DNA of 46,227 nt, taken from positions 1 to 46,227 of IMG/VR virus record IMGVR_UViG_3300037587_000803; one strand, 5' to 3'. A model generated the notes under the pieces. The model saw only the letters and a program-made list of their open reading frames with translations, ran no database searches and was not told where the DNA came from. A program made the position numbers and the translations under genes. How positions within the stretch are numbered: the first letter of the stretch is position 1; each line of letters opens with the position of its first letter. Origin of the DNA: a virus. Positions 1 to 6,995 of the stretch are shown here, in pieces.

Positions 1-26
1 GAGGTAATGGAGTTTCGATGAAAACC
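1..26. repeat. Terminal direct repeat (contig join), copy 1
   Basis: The first 26 bases are identical to the last 26 (46202-46227). This is the usual overlap of a circular assembly. It includes the ribosome binding site and the ATG (18-20) of the first gene, so that gene's upstream context is at the far end of the window. It could also be a genuine short terminal repeat, but 26 bases is more typical of an assembly overlap. Confidence 0.9.
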
Positions 27-434
27 CTACCCACCCATAAACGCTGCCCACCCAAAAGCGGATGTGGTAAGTGGTTGCCGGCCAATACTGACAATTTCTA
101 CCACGAGGAGATGCGGGTCGATAAGTTAAGCCTTTACTGCAAAACTTGCAAAAACGAGCGCACCAAGGCCTATAACCGAAAAAACCCGATCAGGAGAAGG
201 AATCTACAGGCTACGTTGATGGGATTGCCAGCCCCGCGGTACGATAACCTGATAAAACTGATGCTCCAAATCGCTCAGGGAAAGTTTGACACGCCGGAGA
301 AGGCGGCAAAGTGGCTCGGGATGACGCCGAGGGTCTTTAAACTTCTCTTGCTCAAGTTCAGAGTACCGATACCGGGAGGGGAGAAGGACTGTGTGCATGA
401 GATTAGGAAAGAGACTTGTCATTTTTGTAGGTAA
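18..434 (+). CDS. Zinc-ribbon DNA-binding-like protein
   Basis: 138 residues. The N-terminal half has the Cys pattern seen at the front of many phage HNH and regulatory proteins: CPPKSGCGKWL, then an FYHEE segment, then CKTCKN around residues 41-46. A basic stretch follows and a predicted helix-turn-helix-like segment (EKAAKWLGMTPRVFK, about 93-107). The C-terminus has another Cys/His cluster (CVHE...CHFC). No HNH catalytic triad is visible, so a regulator or DNA-binding accessory protein is more likely than a nuclease. The start overlaps the stop of a 12-codon ORF that crosses the contig join (ATGA). Confidence 0.6.
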   Translation: MKTLPTHKRCPPKSGCGKWLPANTDNFYHEEMRVDKLSLYCKTCKNERTKAYNRKNPIRRRNLQATLMGLPAPRYDNLIKLMLQIAQGKFDTPEKAAKWLGMTPRVFKLLLLKFRVPIPGGEKDCVHEIRKETCHFCR

Positions 435-445
435 AGGAGGTTGTT

Positions 446-682
446 ATGAAGAAAAAGCGGCGACTTAAAAAGAGTCAAGCAAGACTCACAATAGATGAGC
501 ATGGTTTCTCTAGTTTAGAGATACCAAATCAGGGAGATGAAGAGTTTGTGCCTGATTATGTATATTTTCTTACTGTGATTGGCATATTGATAAAAACGGA
601 AGATAGTAACTTCCAGAAATATATAGCCAGGAAGGGAAATCAACTGTTTAAAGATTGTTTGAACCAGGGCATTGTCAATTAA
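446..682 (+). CDS. Hypothetical small protein
   Basis: 78 residues, start preceded by a strong aaaggagg site. The N-terminus is very basic (KKKRRLKKSQ), the middle acidic, and the C-terminal half amphipathic (YVYFLTVIGILIKT). It sits 11 bases after the zinc-ribbon gene and is probably co-transcribed. I do not recognise the family. Confidence 0.6.
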   Translation: MKKKRRLKKSQARLTIDEHGFSSLEIPNQGDEEFVPDYVYFLTVIGILIKTEDSNFQKYIARKGNQLFKDCLNQGIVN

Positions 683-836
683 CAGAAAGGGGTAGAAAAG
701 GGTTGTAATGAGTTAATGAGTAAACATTTAACAGGAGGTTATTATGATAAGAGGACCGCCTTATTCTATCTGACCCTATGGAATTATATGGGATCTAATT
801 CTATCTTATTAATCTGTAATTTTAAGGAGGTAACTA
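683..836 (+). other. Intergenic island with short leader ORF and AT/GATC-type repeats
   Basis: Contains a 9-codon ORF at 744-773 (MIRGPPYSI) with a good aggagg site, ending in TGA; the frame then runs open to a TAA 13 codons later. The rest is AT-rich, with the GGATC/ATCTTAT words that also fill 1488-1660 and 1998-2150, and a GAATTA...TAATTC inverted repeat. The next gene's aaggagg lies at its end. May be regulatory or a leader peptide. Confidence 0.35.
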
Positions 837-1487
837 ATGGAAATTACTAAAAAAGCAAAGTTTATAACAGATTTTTATGGTGGTAAGGCTTTCTTGCCTG
901 GTGATCAAATGGTTCAGAATTGGTTAGAGAGTCAGCAAGATAGGCTTTTGAACCCAAAATTCAAGCAACTTAAAGATGCTATCGGCAATGAAGACAAGCT
1001 AGAGCAGATTTTAAATGTTTTCAATACTAATGGTAATGGAGAACCTATCATTGGTAATTGGATGCTATTAGAATGTTCTATGAATGCCCAAAAATCGGCA
1101 GATACTTGGGCAAGATATAAAGTATCTGCTGATACCTGGAAAGACAGTGTTTCATTCAGCCCAGTTCATATTCCGATTTTGAATAATGGGAAGCTGATAA
1201 AAAAGGCTGAGTTTGTGGAACCTTATACAATTACGGTCAAGAGAGGACCCAATAAAGGGAAGAGTTTTTTTAAGGCTTATCAGGCTATTAAACTTGGTGC
1301 GAGCTTTGAATTTACTCTTAGCTTTCCTGATGATCTCTGCATGAAACCAGAGGGCAAAAGGGCGAATAAGATATTTATGGCAGATGAAGAGAAGACCCTG
1401 GCCTGTGTGAATTCTGTGCTTGATAAGATGGGTATTATTGGGCTAGGTGCTTATCGGTTGAGGTTCGGGAAGTTTGGGTATGTTTGA
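837..1487 (+). CDS. Conserved phage-type hypothetical protein
   Basis: 216 residues; start fixed by taaggaggtaact before ATG. No membrane segment or signal peptide. The C-terminus ends in GLGAYRLRFGKFGYV, a closing motif I associate with uncharacterised phage proteins, but I cannot name a function. Lower GC than the head genes. It is flanked on both sides by the GATC-rich intergenic islands and lies upstream of the replication protein, so a role in DNA metabolism is plausible but is inference. Confidence 0.65.
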   Translation: MEITKKAKFITDFYGGKAFLPGDQMVQNWLESQQDRLLNPKFKQLKDAIGNEDKLEQILNVFNTNGNGEPIIGNWMLLECSMNAQKSADTWARYKVSADTWKDSVSFSPVHIPILNNGKLIKKAEFVEPYTITVKRGPNKGKSFFKAYQAIKLGASFEFTLSFPDDLCMKPEGKRANKIFMADEEKTLACVNSVLDKMGIIGLGAYRLRFGKFGYV

Positions 1488-1727
1488 GATTATATCCGAT
1501 GTTATTAAATAGGATGGGATTTACTGTGATCCAACAATATCTTAAAATTAAAATATCCCATATTATTCTATCCAATTATATTAAATAAAATGACATCTTA
1601 TCACTGGATCGCATCTAATAAGATCCCATAGGATCGGATCTTATCTGAAAAACCAAAACCTTTCTGTCATTGCCTGTCTTTTAAGAAAGAACAGGTAAGA
1701 GTAATTTCTAACACAAGGAGGTTTAAG
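1488..1727. promoter_or_regulatory. GATC-rich repeat island, candidate origin/regulatory region
   Basis: 240 non-coding bases. Degenerate words such as ATCCCAT, ATCTTAT and GGATC recur. Four GATC sites fall within 34 bases (1607, 1622, 1632, 1637), and a perfect 9-bp inverted repeat ATAAGATCC/GGATCTTAT lies at 1618-1644. A second hairpin (CCTGT...ACAGG, about 1674-1696) lies just before the aaggagg of the next gene. Related words occur in the flanking islands 683-836 and 1998-2150. An iteron-like origin or regulator-binding array is my inference. Confidence 0.4.
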
Positions 1728-1997
1728 ATGAATATAAAAGTAGAAAAAGTCATGGACCGTAAGAAAGTCGCCAATGCAATACATGATATTCTGGATTCCG
1801 GAATAGCTTTATTGCAAAAGGAAAGACTGGATCAGAGCGACAATACCAAGGTTAGGGTTTTAAGGACCCTCGGTAGCCATATTAATGCTGCTGTGCTCAT
1901 GGTCCAGCAAGAAACCGCTCAGATGAGAATGGCTATCCTGGTGGAAAGAATGAAGCAACTGGGCTTTAACGATGAGCCAGTCCAGATCAAGGCGTAA
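1728..1997 (+). CDS. Hypothetical helical protein
   Basis: 89 residues with a strong acaaggagg site. Sequence is almost entirely predicted helix (DRKKVANAIHDILDSGIALL; INAAVLMVQQETAQMRMAIL), without cysteines or a membrane segment. It sits alone between two GATC-rich islands upstream of the replication gene. Family not recognised. Confidence 0.6.
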   Translation: MNIKVEKVMDRKKVANAIHDILDSGIALLQKERLDQSDNTKVRVLRTLGSHINAAVLMVQQETAQMRMAILVERMKQLGFNDEPVQIKA

Positions 1998-2268
1998 TAG
2001 AATGATATAGGATGGAATGCTATGTTATCGCATGGGATTGTATCTGGTTGAATTGAATTTGATTTTATTCCCAACTTAAAAACGGATATCTAAGAAAACC
2101 CCTTGCAATCCTTTAAAACATAGGGTAGGCTTATAGGATGCTATATGATACATCGTTTAATAATACTCTGAATAGAAGACGCCAGACGGGTGTCCGCAAT
2201 CGTAAGATGCGGAAGGTCCGATGTATGACCATAGCTCCCCGCCTGGCGTTTTGTGTTTTGAGGTAGGG
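1998..2268. promoter_or_regulatory. Non-coding region before the replication gene
   Basis: 271 bases. The first 150 are AT-rich with more GGATGG/GCATGGGAT/ATAGGATG words like those of the neighbouring islands. The last 90 hold a nested inverted-repeat structure described separately (2179-2249) and the gaggtaggg binding site of the next gene. No ORF with coding character. Confidence 0.45.
2179..2249. ncRNA. Three-way-junction-like inverted repeat upstream of replication gene
   Basis: An outer stem pairs 2179-2190 (ACGCCAGACGGG) with 2238-2249 (CCCGCCTGGCGT), 11 of 12 positions. It encloses hairpin TCCGCA/TGCGGA (2193-2213) and hairpin GGTC/GACC (2215-2230). The one unpaired position is A/C read on plus but becomes a G-U pair on minus, so a minus-strand RNA or a DNA cruciform is as possible as a 5' leader. 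T-rich bases follow at 2249-2259. Could be an origin fold, an antisense RNA or a cis-regulatory leader. Confidence 0.4.
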
Positions 2269-3120
2269 ATGACAAAACCCCCAGCTTATCAATATTATGC
2301 TGCTGATTTTGACGAGGATACAGCCTCTTGGGATTGTTATGAAGTAGGAGTTTACCAACGCCTCCTTAATTATGAATGGATAAATGGATGTCTGCCAAAT
2401 GAACCGATACGATTGGCAAGAATTGCCCGCACCAGTTCCAAAAAGTTTCAAAAAAGTTGGGAGATAATTTCAAAAAAGTTCTCCCAAAATGGAGAGGGTT
2501 TTTTAGTAAATCGAAGGATGGAAGAGGAGAGGGAAAAACAGCGCAAATACAGAGAGGAACAGGCTCGGAAGGGTAAAATAGGGGCAGATAAAAGATGGAA
2601 TGGTGATAGCCACGGCCATAACCGCGGGGATAGCCCAACCAATGGCCGAGAGATGGCTCTTCAGTCTTCATCTTCTATTAAAGATAAAGAAAAAGATATA
2701 CAACTTTCAGTTGTCCTCCGAGATAAATCTGATTTTAAACTCTATGAAGAAAAAATCTTGGAATATCAAAAGGCATATCCGAATATTGCTGTCAGACAAG
2801 AACTGCTCAAGATCATTCAATGGAATCAGGATAATCCTGCTAAAAGAAAAACCAGGGTAGGGATACTAAGGCATATCAATAGTTGGCTATCAGGAGCCCA
2901 AGGGGAGACGAAAAACATTGAGGCAGCCCCAAAGCCCAGAGAATGGAAAGATGTCAAAGCTGAAAAACTAGCTGAAGATGGGTTTACTCCAGAGCAACTA
3001 AAATCCAACAAAGGAAAAACGAATACAATCGTTGAGGAATGGGGAAAAAAGCATGATATTAACCGGATGATCGGTGGAAAGGATGAGAAAAGAGGAGCCA
3101 AAGTAAATGAAAAAAATTGA
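2269..3120 (+). CDS. DUF1376 (YdaU-type) replication protein
   Basis: 283 residues from the ATG at 2269, which follows gaggtaggg; an upstream in-frame ATG at 2221 lies inside the inverted-repeat structure and is unlikely. The first 85 residues match DUF1376 of phage/prophage replication proteins: PAYQYYAADFDEDT, WDCYEVGVYQRLLNYEW, LARIARTS, then NRRMEEEREKQ. A basic, low-complexity linker and a C-terminal helical part follow. Known members sit where lambda O-like initiators sit and probably recruit host replication proteins. It is the only candidate replication initiator here; no helicase or loader is visible. Confidence 0.75.
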   Translation: MTKPPAYQYYAADFDEDTASWDCYEVGVYQRLLNYEWINGCLPNEPIRLARIARTSSKKFQKSWEIISKKFSQNGEGFLVNRRMEEEREKQRKYREEQARKGKIGADKRWNGDSHGHNRGDSPTNGREMALQSSSSIKDKEKDIQLSVVLRDKSDFKLYEEKILEYQKAYPNIAVRQELLKIIQWNQDNPAKRKTRVGILRHINSWLSGAQGETKNIEAAPKPREWKDVKAEKLAEDGFTPEQLKSNKGKTNTIVEEWGKKHDINRMIGGKDEKRGAKVNEKN

Positions 3121-3259
3121 ATGTCTCTGCCCCAAATGTGGCCGGATCCACAAGATGAAATTTCTCTGGTCCGGCATTGGCAGGCCACGGAAATACTGTC
3201 CTGTTTGTAGAGTCCAGAGCAATGAAGGTGGGATAGTGGTGTATAAATCTTATAGATAG
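3107..3259 (+). CDS. Small zinc-ribbon protein
   Basis: 50 residues beginning inside the end of the replication gene (14-base overlap), with gaggag upstream. Two Cys pairs CLCPKCGR and YCPVCR, 26 residues apart, make a compact zinc ribbon. The C-terminus IVVYKSYR is basic. One of many small Cys4 proteins in this genome; probable protein or nucleic-acid binding, function unknown. Confidence 0.6.
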   Translation: MKKIECLCPKCGRIHKMKFLWSGIGRPRKYCPVCRVQSNEGGIVVYKSYR

Positions 3260-3261
3260 GG

Positions 3262-3558
3262 ATGGAAAGAAATATGTCTAGCGAATCACATCTGATAGTG
3301 AGTACGTGGGAAGAGATCGCAAAGTATTTTCCAGGGCTTTCCGAGCATCAGGTAAGAAAAAGATTCGGTAAAGAAATGAAAGCTTTGGAGGTAGTTTATA
3401 AAGGGGCTATGCCGGGTGCGAGAAGACCTGAGCCTGTTATGTGGGGAATTGTATGGAAGATAGAGAGATACTATTCACTGAAAGCTCGGAAAGGCGAGTT
3501 AGGAGTACATAATGCTGCCAGAACAATGAAAGACAGAAGAAAAAGACTTGACAATTAG
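3262..3558 (+). CDS. Putative small DNA-binding protein
   Basis: 98 residues. Residues 14-45 (STWEEIAKYFPGLSEHQVRKRFGKEMK, given in part) read as a helix-turn-helix of the kind that follows an AT-rich operator, with a basic tail RTMKDRRKRLDN. Starts 3 bases after the zinc-ribbon gene; an alternative ATG lies at 3274. Possibly a small-terminase-like or regulatory HTH protein; not proven. Confidence 0.5.
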   Translation: MERNMSSESHLIVSTWEEIAKYFPGLSEHQVRKRFGKEMKALEVVYKGAMPGARRPEPVMWGIVWKIERYYSLKARKGELGVHNAARTMKDRRKRLDN

Positions 3559-3617
3559 GAAAGCTATAGTGTATGTGATTAAAAGACTCTTTTTCATAAT
3601 TCTACCTCCTTTGAAAT

Positions 3618-3646
3618 GGCTGGGTTTGCATAGTGTGAGCCCAGCC
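3618..3646 (+). terminator. Stem-loop in intergenic region
   Basis: GGCTGGG (3618-3624) pairs perfectly with CCCAGCC (3640-3646) around a 15-base loop. It is followed by ggaggag rather than a T run, so it is not a classical terminator; it may be an mRNA processing or stabilising hairpin before the 52-residue gene. Confidence 0.35.
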
Positions 3647-3682
3647 GGAGGAGAAGCGCAGGTATATAGACATGGATAGGAC

Positions 3683-3841
3683 ATGAGAGACAAACTACTT
3701 GATTTATTACAGGGAGCATTAATCTGCTCAATCGCAGTCTATGAGTGGATCAGACCAGATGGTAATAAGGTCTACACCCCTCGTCAGATAGCCAAGCGTA
3801 TTAAAAAGACAGGTGAGAGGGTAGTGTTGGACAGAACATAA
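3683..3841 (+). CDS. Small basic hypothetical protein
   Basis: 52 residues (begins MRDKLLDLLQGALICS). The second half reads RPDGNKVYTPRQIAKRIKKT, suggesting a short helix-turn-helix or basic DNA-contact helix. The ribosome binding site is weak. Family not recognised. Confidence 0.4.
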   Translation: MRDKLLDLLQGALICSIAVYEWIRPDGNKVYTPRQIAKRIKKTGERVVLDRT

Positions 3842-3928
3842 TGGACACCACCAACTGAAAGGAGGTGAGATAACACGCAAGGTAGTACTTAAAGAACTGA
3901 AACTCTTTAAAAGAAGGAGATCAATACT

Positions 3929-4567
3929 GTGGATGAAAACAAGATGGATTACGAAAGAATGGCCAATGATATTGCTGAGATATTAATAAGAAAACTTAAT
4001 AATACAGGAGAAAATGAGATGCCTAATTACAACAGAACTAATATTGATGACTTTCTGACGGTTCGTGGGTTTGGTGGGTACGGTGGATATGGGGGAGGAG
4101 GTTACGGCGGAGGAGGTTACGGAGGCCATGGTGGTATTCTTCGTGAGGATACCCATGCTGATGGCACTGGTCGTGGTGAGAATATTAAAGCCAATAGACA
4201 TGCCATATATGAGGGGCATAATCTTCTCAGTCGTGAGCACGGTGAGATTGAAAGGAATGCTCAATTTCACCAGTTATTTGAGCAGATCGCAAACTCTAAC
4301 ATGGGTGCTGAGCGTAGATTTGGGGATTTGCAAAGGCAGCTCTGTGATAATGCTCTTGAAGCGTTAAAGTGCTGCTGTGAAAACAAGGAGGCAATTGCTC
4401 TGACACGATCTGACTTGACCGGGCTGATCAAGGATACTACCATTGAGAACTTGAAGTCAGACAAGGCTGACAACCATAATACGGCAGTCCTCAATGCTTT
4501 GACTCAAATGGGCAGTGCCATAGCCGCTCTTGCTGCGAGTAATAACGATAAGCACGGTCGTAGTTGA
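3929..4567 (+). CDS. Gly/Tyr-rich protein, GTG start, frame open past TGA
   Basis: 212 residues starting at GTG 3929, nine bases after aaggaga. Residues 48-69 are a GGYGGYGGGGYGG-type run. The C-terminal 100 residues are helical with a CCCEN cluster. Gly/Tyr-rich segments like this occur in phage structural or assembly proteins, but no family is assigned. After the TGA (4565-4567) the same frame stays open for 56 codons to a TAG at 4738 and has protein-like composition (CRRCRQLRGGKE ... KAMKSVLSAFF). A readthrough product of 269 residues is possible; otherwise the 3' end has been cut by a nonsense mutation. Confidence 0.6.
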   Translation: MDENKMDYERMANDIAEILIRKLNNTGENEMPNYNRTNIDDFLTVRGFGGYGGYGGGGYGGGGYGGHGGILREDTHADGTGRGENIKANRHAIYEGHNLLSREHGEIERNAQFHQLFEQIANSNMGAERRFGDLQRQLCDNALEALKCCCENKEAIALTRSDLTGLIKDTTIENLKSDKADNHNTAVLNALTQMGSAIAALAASNNDKHGRS

Positions 4568-4738
4568 TCCTGTCGTCGCTGCCGCCAGTTGCGCGGCGGC
4601 AAAGAAGTAGAAGTTGTTGCAGACGAAGAGCCTGAGTTGCTGCCATCAGATGTTGATACTGAAGTAGCTGAGGGTAATCCTAAAAGAAAAAGATCTATTG
4701 AGAAAGCAATGAAGAGTGTTTTGTCTGCTTTTTTTTAG
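4568..4738 (+). other. Possible readthrough extension of the Gly/Tyr-rich gene
   Basis: 56 sense codons in frame with the upstream gene, ending in TAG, with no start codon and ribosome site of its own. The translated peptide is basic at the front (SCRRCRQLRGGKE), acidic in the middle and amphipathic at the end. Composition looks coding. Seen directly: the open frame. Inferred: expression by TGA readthrough or loss by mutation. Confidence 0.4.
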
Positions 4739-4805
4739 TCTTCAACAATGGATGGCTGTGTATTGAGTTATGCAACCATCCATCCTTAAAAAGAAAGGGT
4801 GTGCT

Positions 4806-5114
4806 ATGTTCAGCAACATAATCAAGAGGGTGGAAGTAGACGAAGATGGAAAGCTTAACAAGTATGAGTTGTTAAGAGCGATTAGAATAGCTCAAGCTTC
4901 AGAGAGTGAAGCTATTCATATCTATGAGCAAATAAAGGAGGCTACTAAGGATGAACTTGTAAAGAAGATTATGTCCCATATTATTGAGGATGAGGCTAGA
5001 CATTCAGGAGAACTGATGGGATTGATGCACTATATATTCCCCGAGGAGCAGAAACTATATGAGCAGGGAATGAAGGAGTTTGTTGATACTGTGGGGCAGA
5101 CTAACACAGTGTAA
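4806..5114 (+). CDS. Ferritin-like (rubrerythrin/half-ferritin) protein
   Basis: 102 residues from ATG 4806; the in-frame ATG at 4770 lacks a ribosome site. Two long helices carry carboxylate/His positions typical of ferritin-like di-iron proteins: E35 in SESEAIHIYEQ and E63-x-x-H66 in EDEARHSGEL. Only about half of a four-helix bundle is present, so it would need to dimerise, as encapsulated ferritins do. Not a usual phage gene. It could bind iron or protect DNA from oxidation, or be a structural helix bundle. The fold call is from motifs only. Confidence 0.6.
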   Translation: MFSNIIKRVEVDEDGKLNKYELLRAIRIAQASESEAIHIYEQIKEATKDELVKKIMSHIIEDEARHSGELMGLMHYIFPEEQKLYEQGMKEFVDTVGQTNTV

Positions 5115-5173
5115 AGACCCATTCTGAACTGTAACCCGGATAGAATGTAAATGTTAGACTGGACTAACATCCA

Positions 5174-5536
5174 ATGGACACAATCCAACTAAAGTCCTGG
5201 AAAGTGCTAAAAGGCTTCCTCCTAGTGCCTTATCACCCGAAAATGATAGCCTTAGCCGAGTGGGTAGCTACCAGACTATCCAGTGTGGTCTTCACCTCAG
5301 CCTACAGAGAAGGCAAGGGAGTCCACGGGACTCATCCATGCAGGGGTATAGACATGCGATCTACCATCTATGATGAGCCTGAGAAGGTAGTGGGTGATAT
5401 CAATAAGCATTGGGAGTATGATCCGAAGCGGCCAAAGTTACAGTGTGCTATCCTGCATGACAGCGGCCAGGGAATCCACATCCACCTTCAGGTGCATCCA
5501 AACACTGTATATCACCGGGAGGGTAATCATGCCTAG
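5174..5536 (+). CDS. Putative M15-like peptidoglycan peptidase (endolysin candidate)
   Basis: 120 residues. Metal-ligand pattern of M15/VanY-like peptidases: FTSAYREGKGVHGTH, then RGIDMR (His and Asp), and near the C-terminus HDSGQGIHIHLQVHP (the closing H-x-H-L-Q). Such small domains serve as phage lysins that cut cell-wall peptides. Neighbouring small membrane and lipoprotein genes fit a lysis cassette. No signal peptide. Spacing of the ligands differs somewhat from classic M15, so the sub-family is uncertain. Confidence 0.5.
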   Translation: MDTIQLKSWKVLKGFLLVPYHPKMIALAEWVATRLSSVVFTSAYREGKGVHGTHPCRGIDMRSTIYDEPEKVVGDINKHWEYDPKRPKLQCAILHDSGQGIHIHLQVHPNTVYHREGNHA

Positions 5537-5705
5537 CTTTGATATACTGTACCCTGAGGAGTTTGTTAGGAGAGCGAAGGCACAAAAGAACATCCCTGTT
5601 GGTTTTGTGCCATCTCCTAAACTAAAATTAGCTATGGAAAGAGTATTATCGGAACTACGTGAACTGGAAAAAGTGATACATAATGCCAAGATAGAATTGA
5701 AATAA
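5530..5705 (+). CDS. Small helical protein in lysis region
   Basis: 57-58 residues; start at ATG 5530 after gggaggg, overlapping the end of the peptidase gene. C-terminal half is a helix (LAMERVLSELRELEKVIHNA) with heptad character. Family not recognised; context suggests a lysis-cassette accessory. Confidence 0.5.
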
Positions 5706-5786
5706 ATGATGCATAAACTATTAGGTTTAATCGTATTCTGTCTTATCCAGGCTATAGTGGCGGTTATGATAATCTGGTCATTATAA
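5706..5786 (+). CDS. 26-residue single-pass membrane peptide
   Basis: Begins MMHKLLGLIVFCLIQ and is nearly all hydrophobic. Starts directly after the previous stop and its TAA overlaps the next ATG (TAATG). Similar tiny membrane ORFs occur at 9805, 40942, 42282 and 45381. Function unknown; may assist lysis. Confidence 0.45.
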   Translation: MMHKLLGLIVFCLIQAIVAVMIIWSL

Positions 5787-6031
5787 TGTATAAATATGCA
5801 CTCATCCTTGTATTTTTATTCACTCTCGTCTCTTGCGCCACAGTCCAGCCCTTCCCTTCTGAAAACATCGTCATATCCGCCCCCACCGCCTTTGGAAGGA
5901 TATACGTCCGCATATTAAAAGGCCGTCTCAATAAGGAGCACAGAGGCGAGTGGTGGGTGACAGAGGAGAGATTTATCGAACTTAGACTTAAAGGCGAGCT
6001 GGGGGAAGAACTTTTACCAGAGGAGATTTGA
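5786..6031 (+). CDS. Small lipoprotein, spanin-like candidate
   Basis: 81 residues with a signal sequence and lipobox: YALILVFLFTLVSC, Cys at about residue 17. The mature part is short and charged without obvious family features. A small outer-membrane lipoprotein next to a lysin and membrane peptides resembles an o-spanin, but it lacks the proline-rich body of Rz1, so this is inference from location. Confidence 0.5.
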   Translation: MYKYALILVFLFTLVSCATVQPFPSENIVISAPTAFGRIYVRILKGRLNKEHRGEWWVTEERFIELRLKGELGEELLPEEI

Positions 6032-6032
6032 G

Positions 6033-6278
6033 ATGGGAAGGTGTCCAGTATGCGAAAAGGGTGAGTTAAAAGAAATCGTAAAAGACTTAGTGTTCACCTA
6101 TAAGGGTTGGCATAAGAGATTTGAAAATGAGCAGATATATAAATGTGATGTTTGTGATGAAGAGATTCTAAGGTCAACAAGTAATAAAAGAATTGAGAGA
6201 GAACTTACAGCTCACCGTAAAGAGATTGAGACAACTTTGCGGGTTATAGCCAAGCAAGAGAAAGGGAAGGAGGTTTGA
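6033..6278 (+). CDS. MqsA/YgiT-type zinc-finger protein
   Basis: 81 residues. Cys pairs C4-C7 (CPVC) and C38-C41 (CDVC) with a hydrophobic/aromatic spacer match the YgiT-type zinc domain of MqsA antitoxins. The HTH domain of full-length MqsA is absent; a basic helix follows instead. No MqsR-like toxin is adjacent. Could be an orphan antitoxin-like or anti-toxin protein, or just a zinc ribbon reused by the phage. Confidence 0.55.
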   Translation: MGRCPVCEKGELKEIVKDLVFTYKGWHKRFENEQIYKCDVCDEEILRSTSNKRIERELTAHRKEIETTLRVIAKQEKGKEV

Positions 6279-6279
6279 G

Positions 6280-6381
6280 ATGGCTACTAACTATCCAGTA
6301 TATCCCTGGTATCTATTCACAGACGAATTACCCGAGGATTCAGAGTGGAAGTGGTTTGACCCTGAAGAGGAGGAAGATTGA
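6280..6381 (+). CDS. Small acidic Trp-rich peptide
   Basis: 33 residues, strong gaaggaggtttgag before ATG. Contains PVYPWYLF and SEWKWFDP and ends in a Glu/Asp run. No family recognised; the good binding site and tight spacing support it being translated. Confidence 0.45.
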   Translation: MATNYPVYPWYLFTDELPEDSEWKWFDPEEEED

Positions 6382-6382
6382 G

Positions 6383-6538
6383 ATGGACTACATAGAAAAC
6401 ACCAAGTTGGCCATTGTGGGAGTGATACTAATGGCTCTTGTTAGTATCTGGAAACTTGACCCTGCTATTGCCAAGGAAGTCGTGCTTGTTATCGCAGGGG
6501 GGCTTATCGGATTTATTGCCCGTGGGAAGGAGGGGTGA
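6383..6538 (+). CDS. Small membrane protein, holin candidate
   Basis: 51 residues from ATG 6383 (gaggaggaagattgag upstream). Two hydrophobic stretches, LAIVGVILMALVSIW and VVLVIAGGLIGFIA, separated by a short charged turn. Size and topology fit a small holin, and it lies between a lysin candidate and a lipoprotein. Function inferred from context. Confidence 0.5.
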   Translation: MDYIENTKLAIVGVILMALVSIWKLDPAIAKEVVLVIAGGLIGFIARGKEG

Positions 6539-6539
6539 G

Positions 6540-6971
6540 ATGAATGATTTGAAAATCGGAATTTCTGTGATTAGCGGTATTGTGATATTTGTTGTTCTTT
6601 TATTATCAGCACTTTTAATCGGTGGCTGCGCTACCATCTCCCTCAAACCCCCTACCATCCAGGATAGTGCTCGGACTGCCGGCTATCTGGTAGCTCTAAA
6701 CAGCCCTGACCTAGTTGAAGAGCTCATCAAGCACACCACGGTAGGCCAACAGGACCCTCTTGTGCTATACCCGAACTGGAAGCGATATCTGTCCTATCGG
6801 TTAGGTGAGGAGGGCTTTCTGGTGGTTCAGGCCTTGTTGACTCTGGTAGATGTCCGGTTGGAGTTTAAGACGGATGAGGAGAAGGTAGCGATTATCAGGG
6901 AGCTGCTTCGGAATTTCATAGTGGGGTTGGAAACTGGAATCCAAACAAATAAAACTGACAATATTGACTAA
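6540..6971 (+). CDS. Lipoprotein
   Basis: 143 residues from ATG 6540 after ggaggggtgag; an upstream in-frame ATG (6438) overlaps the holin candidate. N-terminal membrane segment ending in SALLIGGC, a lipobox with Cys at about residue 30. The mature domain is helical, with no recognised motif. Together with the smaller lipoprotein it may act in lysis or in altering the host outer membrane. Confidence 0.55.
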   Translation: MNDLKIGISVISGIVIFVVLLLSALLIGGCATISLKPPTIQDSARTAGYLVALNSPDLVEELIKHTTVGQQDPLVLYPNWKRYLSYRLGEEGFLVVQALLTLVDVRLEFKTDEEKVAIIRELLRNFIVGLETGIQTNKTDNID

Positions 6972-6995
6972 TTATATTAAGAACGGCGAGGCGCA

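Noticed and set aside
1488-1727. CRISPR array
   Set aside because: The repeats are short, degenerate and unspaced; no regular repeat-spacer pattern or cas genes.
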